From positions 53,482 to 79,784 of the forward strand of contig DLTS01000048.1 of NCBI GenBank assembly GCA_002501485.1: DNA of 26,303 bases, in the 5' to 3' direction. Source of the stretch: Acidimicrobiaceae bacterium UBA7830. Lineage in GTDB: Bacteria > Actinomycetota > Acidimicrobiia > Acidimicrobiales > Ilumatobacteraceae. Each line of letters begins with the position of its first letter. Position 1 is the first letter of the stretch. Positions 20,584 through 26,303 of the stretch are shown here, piece after piece. The translations under genes and the position numbers were made by a program. A model generated the notes under the pieces. It had not been told where the DNA came from and did no database searches. It worked only from the letters and a program-made list of their open reading frames with translations.

Positions 20584-22737
20584 GTGTCGTACTGGCTGCT
20601 CGATGGTGTGTGGAATGCCGCGGAAGTGCGAGACGAACACCGTTCGAATGCGATCGGGCCCCAACTCGACCATGCTGAATGGCGAGAAATCAATGTCCCA
20701 GGACACTGGGCTGACATTGAACCCGGCCTTACCACCGACGGGCCGCTTACCTACCGAACGTCCGTCCACACCCCATCAGTCGATGAGGACCGCCGAAGAT
20801 TCCTCACCTTCGATGGCATCGCATATCACGCTGACGTGTGGCTCGACGGGGCGTATCTTGGTGACACAGAGGGCTACTTTGCTCCGCATACATTTGATGT
20901 CACCGATCTGTGGCGACTGTCGCCTGACCATGTGATTGCGGTGGAGGTTCACTGCCCGCCGGCCGAGCCAGGCTCCCGTCGGGCGATCACCGGAGTCCTT
21001 CAAGACCCCTCAGGGCCTCTCACGCCGAACCCCGGTGGGATCTGGCAGTCGGTGCATCTTGTCGACACCGGACCTGTGCGCATCGATGCACTTCGAATTC
21101 TTTGCCAAGATGCAACTGTCGAACGAGCTCACCTCAAAATGTATGCCCGACTCGACAGCGACAGAAGTTGTGCGGCCGACGTGCAAACCCTGGTCGACGG
21201 AACCGTCGTTGCGGAACACCGCATCTCGGTAGCCGCCGGCCATAACGACATGTCATGGAGAATTGATCTCCCAAGACCATCTTTATGGTGGCCGCGAGAT
21301 CTCGGCGACCAACGCCTCGTCGACGTCGATGTGATCGTATCCATCGATGGACACCCAAGCGATACAGACCATCGCCGCACCGGACTTCGAGAAGTAGCAT
21401 GGGACGACTGGACGTGTTCCATCAATGGTGAGCGGATGTTCCTCAAGGGAGCAAACCTCATGCCGGTTGATGCTCTACTCGGACGCGCAAGCGACGAGCA
21501 CATGCGACAACTGATGGAGGACGCAGTTGAACTCGGCCTCGACATGCTGAGGGTGCACGGTCATATCCCGCCAACAACGATCTACGACACCGCGGATGAA
21601 CTCGGTCTGCTGCTGATGCAGGACTTTCCGCTGCAAGGTGTGCAACGTCGTCAGATTCGACAGGCGGCGATCCGACAAGCACAACAGATGGTCGACCTAC
21701 TCGGGCATCACCCAAGCGTGATCTCATGGTGGGCGCATGACGAACCTGTTTCAAAGCCCTCCGATGGTTCGGTTGATCAACGCCAGACACTCGGCCTTGC
21801 GGGGCGTGCTCGTGAACTCGCGATCAGGGTGCAACGTGCCGTCCGCGACCAGGCACCGACCTGGAATCGATCGGTGTTAGACCCTCTCGTGAGACGGGCA
21901 ATCGAAGACGTCGACCCAACACGGCGATGTGTTCCCCATTCGGGCGTGTTACCTCACCTTCCACTACTCGACGGCACTGATGCTCATCTCTACATCGGTT
22001 GGACCGATGGTCCGATATCGCTACTGCCACGCGAGTCGGCTCGTTTCCCTCGGCTCTTTCGATTTGTCTCCGAGTTCGGAGCACCCGCCGCTCCTCGCTC
22101 GCCGCAAACGATGGCAACGCTTCAAGAGCGCCATTGGCCGGATGCTGATTGGGAACGATTCGCAGAACTCACCGGCACCGAACGCTGGCAATATGAGCAA
22201 TCGACCCCACCGCACCTTTTTCTTGACGATGCAGCGTGGATTGATGCAACAGAGCAACATCAAATTGACGTCATCACGGCATGGGTAACCCATCTCAGGC
22301 GCATTGCATACAGACCGACGGGCGGGTTTTGTGTTCGAGCGCTCAATGACCACACAGCCGACAGCGGGTGGGGTGTTGTCGATCTTGACGGCAATCGCCG
22401 CCCAGCCTTTTATGCCCTCCGAGCAGCGTGTCAGCCCGTGATCGTCACCATCGATGCCCTACCGGAAACAACTCTTCCCGGCAGCCAACTCTCACTTGCC
22501 GTTCACGTATCAAGCGACCTGAGAAACGATCTTGAGGATGCAATCGTTGACGTCATCATCACCAACACTGACTCAACTCAGACTCATCGTTTCGCCGGCA
22601 CAATTGACGCCAATGCGACCACATACGTCGGAACGATCACCACCGTCGCACCACAGGCTGGAGAAACCACCATTTCCGCCATGCTCGACGCCGGCACGTT
22701 TCGCTCAACCGCTATTAGCCGAACAACCGTCGACTGA
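20584..22737 (+). CDS. Glycoside hydrolase family 2-type enzyme (beta-mannosidase/galactosidase-like)
   Basis: A 717-aa protein with GH2 architecture: N-terminal jelly-roll sugar-binding domain (YRTSVHTP, FDGIAYHADVWLDGAYLG, NPGGIWQSVHL), an immunoglobulin-like domain, the (beta/alpha)8 barrel starting at INGERMFLKGANLMP, and a C-terminal beta domain after ~residue 620. The acid/base Glu is Glu387 in HPSVISWWAHDEP and the nucleophile Glu497 in FVSEFGAP, so the enzyme should be active by a retaining mechanism. ISWWAHDEP differs from the WxGNNE of many beta-mannosidases, so specificity is uncertain. There is no signal peptide, so it is cytoplasmic and would act on imported or endogenous glycosides. 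It stands alone, convergent with sdhB with a 37-bp gap. Confidence 0.88.
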   Translation: MSYWLLDGVWNAAEVRDEHRSNAIGPQLDHAEWREINVPGHWADIEPGLTTDGPLTYRTSVHTPSVDEDRRRFLTFDGIAYHADVWLDGAYLGDTEGYFAPHTFDVTDLWRLSPDHVIAVEVHCPPAEPGSRRAITGVLQDPSGPLTPNPGGIWQSVHLVDTGPVRIDALRILCQDATVERAHLKMYARLDSDRSCAADVQTLVDGTVVAEHRISVAAGHNDMSWRIDLPRPSLWWPRDLGDQRLVDVDVIVSIDGHPSDTDHRRTGLREVAWDDWTCSINGERMFLKGANLMPVDALLGRASDEHMRQLMEDAVELGLDMLRVHGHIPPTTIYDTADELGLLLMQDFPLQGVQRRQIRQAAIRQAQQMVDLLGHHPSVISWWAHDEPVSKPSDGSVDQRQTLGLAGRARELAIRVQRAVRDQAPTWNRSVLDPLVRRAIEDVDPTRRCVPHSGVLPHLPLLDGTDAHLYIGWTDGPISLLPRESARFPRLFRFVSEFGAPAAPRSPQTMATLQERHWPDADWERFAELTGTERWQYEQSTPPHLFLDDAAWIDATEQHQIDVITAWVTHLRRIAYRPTGGFCVRALNDHTADSGWGVVDLDGNRRPAFYALRAACQPVIVTIDALPETTLPGSQLSLAVHVSSDLRNDLEDAIVDVIITNTDSTQTHRFAGTIDANATTYVGTITTVAPQAGETTISAMLDAGTFRSTAISRTTVD

Positions 22738-22774
22738 GGCGCAACACGCACGTTGGCCGAGTGACGGTAAGCGC

Positions 22775-23551
22775 TTAGGTACGAGAGAGTTGCTTGCGGT
22801 TCTGGACTTTGGCTTTGCGGTAGTCAGCGTTCATCAACGCGATCACGTCGATTGATATCTCTTTCGGACATGCCGCCTCACACTCACCGTGGTTGGTGCA
22901 TGACCCAAAGAACGAATCCATCGTTTCGACCATGTCTTCTGCACGGCTATACCGCTCTGCTTGACCCTGAGGAAGCAAGTTGAGGTGGGTGATCTTTGCC
23001 GCTGTGAATAGGTTCGCAGCACCGTTCGGGCACGCCGCAACACACGCACCGCACCCAATGCACTGAGCAGCATCCATCGCGGCATCCGAAACGGGCTTCG
23101 GTACCGGAATGAGATTGGCATCAGGAGCGCCACCGGTCGCTGCAGTGATGTAACCACCAGCTTCGACGATGCGGTCGAATGATGAACGATCGACCATTAA
23201 GTCACGAATGATCGGAAAGGCACTTGCCCGCCACGGTTCAATGACAATGGTGTCACCCGACGAAAACTTGCGCATATGCAATTGGCATGTTGCCGTTCCA
23301 CGCTCTGGACCATGCGCCTGACCGTTAATCATTAACGAGCACGTTCCACAAATGCCCTCACGGCAGTCATGGTCAAACACGATCGCTTCTTTGTCATCTT
23401 CGATAAGACGCTCATTCAAGATGTCGATCATCTCAAGGAATGAAGCCTCATCAGTAATCTCTTCGATCGTGTGCGTCTCGAACGAGCCGCTAGTGTTCGG
23501 CCCATCCTGACGCCACACCTTGAGGGTCAGATTCTTCAGAGTATTGGTCAC
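22775..23551 (-). CDS. sdhB: Succinate dehydrogenase iron-sulfur subunit
   Basis: A 258-aa subunit that passes electrons from the flavin to the membrane. Ligand sets are complete: [2Fe-2S] Cys63, Cys68, Cys71 and Cys89 (CREGICGTC...C); [4Fe-4S] CIGCGACVAACP with Cys164, Cys167, Cys170; and [3Fe-4S] with Cys174, Cys218, Cys224 and Cys228 contributing across the two C-terminal clusters (CTNHGECEAACP). GTG start overlaps the sdhA stop by 4 bp (GTGA), so translation is coupled. It is the last gene of the sdhCAB operon. The stop codon sits in the palindrome TAAGCGCTTA (22768-22777). Confidence 0.96.
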   Translation of the reverse strand: MTNTLKNLTLKVWRQDGPNTSGSFETHTIEEITDEASFLEMIDILNERLIEDDKEAIVFDHDCREGICGTCSLMINGQAHGPERGTATCQLHMRKFSSGDTIVIEPWRASAFPIIRDLMVDRSSFDRIVEAGGYITAATGGAPDANLIPVPKPVSDAAMDAAQCIGCGACVAACPNGAANLFTAAKITHLNLLPQGQAERYSRAEDMVETMDSFFGSCTNHGECEAACPKEISIDVIALMNADYRKAKVQNRKQLSRT

Positions 23552-25470
23552 TTGTAGCTCCGTGTCTGGAAGTGGACTTCCTCATAAACGAGATCTTCAA
23601 CGTGGCGGTTCGGCGCCATTGGATCGCCGGTATTCTCCCAAGCTGCGACGTGGGCAAAGTTGTCATCATCACGAAGGGCCTCGCCCTCCTCGGTTTGATA
23701 CTCAGCCCGGAAGTGACCACCGCATGACTCTTTGCGATCGAGTGCGTCGCGACACATCAACATGCCCAGTTCGAAGAAGTCTTCGACTCGGCCCGCTTTT
23801 TCAAGCGTCTGGTTGAGACCGTCTGTGCCACCGGTGACCCGGAGATCTTTCTTGAACTCTTCGTACAGAGCCGGAATTTCACCGAGTGCCTTCTCAAGGC
23901 CAGCTTCGGTGCGTTCCATACCGCAGTAGTCCCAAATGATCTTGCCGAGTTCACGGTGGAACCAGTCTGGTGAACGGGTGCCGCCAACTGATGCGAACCG
24001 GTTGTACCGATCACGAGCCTCGTTTTCCACCTTGGCAAATTCCGGATGGCTGGTGTCAGGCACCGACTTGTTAAGCCACTCGGAAAGGTAGTTCGAGATC
24101 GTGTAGGGCAACACAAAGTATCCGTCGGAGAGACCTTGCATCAACGCTGAAGCACCGAGACGGTTCGCTCCGTGGTCGGAGAAGTTTGCTTCACCAGCAG
24201 CGTAGAGACCTGGGATGGTTGTCATCAGCTCGTAGTCAACCCAAAGCCCACCCATGGTGTAGTGCGAAGCCGGGTAAATACGCATCGGAACGTCATATGG
24301 ATTCTCGCCAGTAATGCGCTCGTACATATCGAACAAGTTGCCGTAACGCTCGGCAACCGTATCTCTACCAAGTCGTCCAATCGCCTCACTGAAGTCGAGG
24401 TAAACACCGTTCTGCTTCAGACCGACACCTTGACCGGCGTCAACCGCCCGCTTTGCCGCACGGGACGAAATATCTCGAGGAGCAAGGTTGCCAAAGCTGG
24501 GGTAGAGACGCTCGAGGTAATAGTCACGCTCGTCTTCGGGAATGAGGTGTGGTTCACGATTATCGCCTGCAACCTCTGGCACCCAAACACGACCGTCGTT
24601 TCGAAGCGACTCTGACATCAGCGTGAGTTTCGACTGGAAGTCGTCGCTCTGCGGGATACAGGTTGGGTGGATCTGGGTATAGCACGGGTTCGCGAAGAAG
24701 GCTCCACGCTTGTGAGCCCGCCACGCTGCGGTGACGTTGCATGCCATCGCATTGGTCGACAAGAAGAATGCGTTCCCGTAACCACCGGTTGCGAGCACGA
24801 CTGCATGAGCGGAGTGTGACGAAAGTTCGCCTGTCATGAGGTCGCGGACAACAACTCCTGCGGCACGACCCTCAATCACCACGACGTCAACGAGCTCACT
24901 ACGGTTGAAGAGTCGGACGCCTCCCTGACCGACTTGGCGAGCGAGTTGCTGGTACGCCCCTAAAAGGAGCTGCTGGCCTGTTTGCCCCCGAGCGTAGAAG
25001 GTACGACTCACCTGAGCCCCGCCAAACGAACGATTGTCGAGCATGCCGCCGTATTCACGTGCGAACGGAACGCCCTGAGCCACCATCTGATCGATAATGT
25101 TTACCGAGACTTCAGCCAAACGGTGCACGTTTGACTCACGAGAACGAAAGTCTCCCCCCTTGATGGTGTCGTAGAACAGGCGGTTAACCGAGTCACCATC
25201 ACCGCGGTAGTTCTTCGCGGCATTGATGCCGCCCTGGGCTGCAATCGAGTGGGCTCGACGAGGCGAGTCGTGGAACGTGAAGGCATCGACCTGGTAGCCA
25301 AGCTCGGCAAGCGTGGCAGCAGCCGAGGCACCAGCGAGTCCTGTCCCAACAACAATGACCTTGAACTTTCGCTTGTTGGCTGGGTTCACCAACTTTTCAT
25401 TGGCCTTAAAGTTTTGCCACTTGTCGGCCAATAGCCCTTCCGGGGATTTTGAATCGAGAATTGAACTCAT
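23548..25470 (-). CDS. sdhA: Succinate dehydrogenase/fumarate reductase flavoprotein subunit
   Basis: A 640-aa catalytic subunit converting succinate to fumarate in the TCA cycle at complex II. The dinucleotide-binding loop is VVGTGLAGASAAATLAELG (GxGxxG at 42-47). The FAD is expected to attach covalently to His74 in HSIAAQGGINAA. The substrate region SHYTMGGLWVDYE and FAD-binding GEANFSDHGANRLGASALMQGLSDG are intact. The frame extends to a TTG at 25488, but ATG 25470 with AGGAG about 10 nt upstream is preferred. The long form with ADKWQNFKANEKLVNP before the Rossmann loop resembles the SdhA of type-B-like actinobacterial complexes. It lies 24 bp after sdhC and overlaps sdhB. Confidence 0.97.
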   Translation of the reverse strand: MSSILDSKSPEGLLADKWQNFKANEKLVNPANKRKFKVIVVGTGLAGASAAATLAELGYQVDAFTFHDSPRRAHSIAAQGGINAAKNYRGDGDSVNRLFYDTIKGGDFRSRESNVHRLAEVSVNIIDQMVAQGVPFAREYGGMLDNRSFGGAQVSRTFYARGQTGQQLLLGAYQQLARQVGQGGVRLFNRSELVDVVVIEGRAAGVVVRDLMTGELSSHSAHAVVLATGGYGNAFFLSTNAMACNVTAAWRAHKRGAFFANPCYTQIHPTCIPQSDDFQSKLTLMSESLRNDGRVWVPEVAGDNREPHLIPEDERDYYLERLYPSFGNLAPRDISSRAAKRAVDAGQGVGLKQNGVYLDFSEAIGRLGRDTVAERYGNLFDMYERITGENPYDVPMRIYPASHYTMGGLWVDYELMTTIPGLYAAGEANFSDHGANRLGASALMQGLSDGYFVLPYTISNYLSEWLNKSVPDTSHPEFAKVENEARDRYNRFASVGGTRSPDWFHRELGKIIWDYCGMERTEAGLEKALGEIPALYEEFKKDLRVTGGTDGLNQTLEKAGRVEDFFELGMLMCRDALDRKESCGGHFRAEYQTEEGEALRDDDNFAHVAAWENTGDPMAPNRHVEDLVYEEVHFQTRSYK

Positions 25471-25494
25471 AGCTGAATGTCTCCTCAACGTTTT

Positions 25495-26277
25495 CTATGA
25501 CAGCGGCTGGAAACTAATGACTCCAGCCAGAGTCATTATCGGAAATGACACATTTCCCACGACCACTGCAGCCGCAATTCCGGTTGCAAACGATTTACGC
25601 CAGCGATTAAACCGGGGGTTATTCCATCCCATTGACTGGAACAGGCTCCACACGCCGTGGAACAAATGAATTCCTAATGCAATATTTGCAGCGATGTAGA
25701 GCGCAGCGACGGGAATCCGTGAAAGGCTTGCATCAAGATTCCGGTAAATCGCACCGTACTCATACCCCGGGTTCAACCATCCCCACGTGAGGTCGGCGAG
25801 GTGCCACGCAATGAACACGAGTACAAGAACGCCTGACCAGCGCATAGAGCGGCTCGCAAAATTTGCGATTTGGTAGTCGCGAGCACCTTGATACTTCACC
25901 GGACGTGCGTTTCGATTTAGCGTGGTGAGCGACCACGCAGCGTGAAGGTGCAGGACCACCGCTCCGATCAACAAGAGACGCAAACCCCATAGTGCGTAGC
26001 CATACGGCAAGATCGGCACGAGCAATTCTCGGAGGAAATGGCCGTAAACGTCTATGTCGTATGCCTGCTCACCGTTGTGCTCGATTACACCGAGGTAAGC
26101 CTTAAGGTTGCCAACCATATGGCCGATGATGAATCCAACGCCAATGATGCCGGTGATCGCCATCACATACTTCTTGCCGACTGCAGTTGAGTAATAGTCA
26201 ACAAGGAATGGTTTACGGCGGGACCGTTTCTTCACGGCGGTCCCGGTAACTGGTCCGCGCTGGAAAGTCTGCGACAT
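25495..26277 (-). CDS. sdhC: Succinate dehydrogenase cytochrome b558 subunit
   Basis: A 260-aa membrane anchor with five predicted transmembrane helices, the single-subunit di-heme (cytochrome b558, type B) form used by many actinobacteria and Bacillus. Candidate heme ligands are His53 (IIGHMVG), His110/112 (VVLHLHAAW), His159 (FIAWHLADL) and His204/207 (LGIHLFHGVW), four of them in different helices as expected for two b hemes. It would transfer electrons to menaquinone. ATG at 26277 is chosen over 26286 because TAGCGT ends 7 nt upstream of it. It is the first gene of sdhCAB. No sdhD is needed for this type and none is present. Confidence 0.95.
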   Translation of the reverse strand: MSQTFQRGPVTGTAVKKRSRRKPFLVDYYSTAVGKKYVMAITGIIGVGFIIGHMVGNLKAYLGVIEHNGEQAYDIDVYGHFLRELLVPILPYGYALWGLRLLLIGAVVLHLHAAWSLTTLNRNARPVKYQGARDYQIANFASRSMRWSGVLVLVFIAWHLADLTWGWLNPGYEYGAIYRNLDASLSRIPVAALYIAANIALGIHLFHGVWSLFQSMGWNNPRFNRWRKSFATGIAAAVVVGNVSFPIMTLAGVISFQPLS

Positions 26278-26284
26278 AGTTCTC

Positions 26285-26290
26285 ACGCTA
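26285..26290 (-). promoter_or_regulatory. -10-like TAGCGT, leaderless start of sdhCAB
   Basis: Minus-strand TAGCGT ends 7 nt before ATG 26277 and overlaps the alternative start at 26286. Only 13 bp beyond it are in the window, so a -35 cannot be judged. Confidence 0.5.
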
Positions 26291-26303
26291 GTTCCCCAAA
26301 CCC

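Noticed and set aside
22768..22777. Palindrome TAAGCGCTTA at the sdhB stop
   Set aside because: Perfect but only 10 bp, with no loop or T-tract; not supportable as a terminator or operator.
24172..24615. 147-aa plus-strand ORF
   Set aside because: Antisense to the conserved core of sdhA.

Overview
The window looks like chromosomal core DNA from a high-GC actinobacterium, most probably class Acidimicrobiia. Several family signatures point that way: two WhiB-type iron-sulfur regulators, a Zincin_2/DUF2342 protein, a chelatase-like AAA+/VWA pair resembling M. tuberculosis Rv0958/Rv0959, a compact TatA, and a three-gene sdhCAB operon with a single cytochrome b subunit. The taxonomic call is inference from family content, gene density and start-codon use (many GTG starts). 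I see no tRNA, rRNA, insertion sequence, integrase or CRISPR array, and no convincing intrinsic terminator.

Layout. (1) 1-452: the end of a surface protein with a Thr-rich linker. (2) 496-3587: a tightly coupled operon of GT4 glycosyltransferase, SAM methyltransferase and an alpha/alpha-toroid 'prenyltransferase-like' protein, followed by a PlsC-type acyltransferase (3629-4390), a possible 30-aa membrane microprotein, and a convergent methyltransferase (4567-5202). (3) 5235-7342: acyl-CoA thioesterase II overlapping a lipoprotein PQQ-type sugar dehydrogenase. (4) 7323-9010, minus strand: moaE, a small membrane protein and mreB. (5) 9082-11451: a WRHPAE-type membrane microprotein, a degenerate SDR with a C-terminal membrane anchor, and a Zincin_2 protein lacking the usual zinc ligands. 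(6) 11438-15190, minus strand: an MFS transporter, a 250-bp region with a PHO-box-like element and a broken signal-peptide ORF, then ppk preceded by a 90-aa unknown protein. (7) 15448-16246: whiB, tatA, whiB. (8) 16401-20497: a VWA protein and a MoxR/ChlI-like AAA+ ATPase, both on minus, with a class III nucleotidyl cyclase on plus between them. (9) 20584-22737: a cytoplasmic GH2-type glycosidase. (10) 22775-26277, minus strand: sdhCAB, transcribed C, A, B.

The strongest window-wide pattern is regulatory. Thirteen transcription-unit-leading genes have a TANNNT -10-like hexamer ending only 6-8 nt before the start codon, with no Shine-Dalgarno sequence, which is the signature of leaderless mRNAs. 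This pattern also fixes several start codons (12622, 15190, 18407, 18484, 26277). A few genes (tesB, the SDR, both whiB genes, and operon-internal mreB and sdhA) have Shine-Dalgarno-like sequences instead. No single island here is clearly an undescribed system. The best candidates for new biology are the cyclase inside the AAA+/VWA locus, the PHO-box/orphan signal peptide scar, the putative pseudo-metalloprotease and pseudo-SDR, and the free-standing WRHPAE microprotein.
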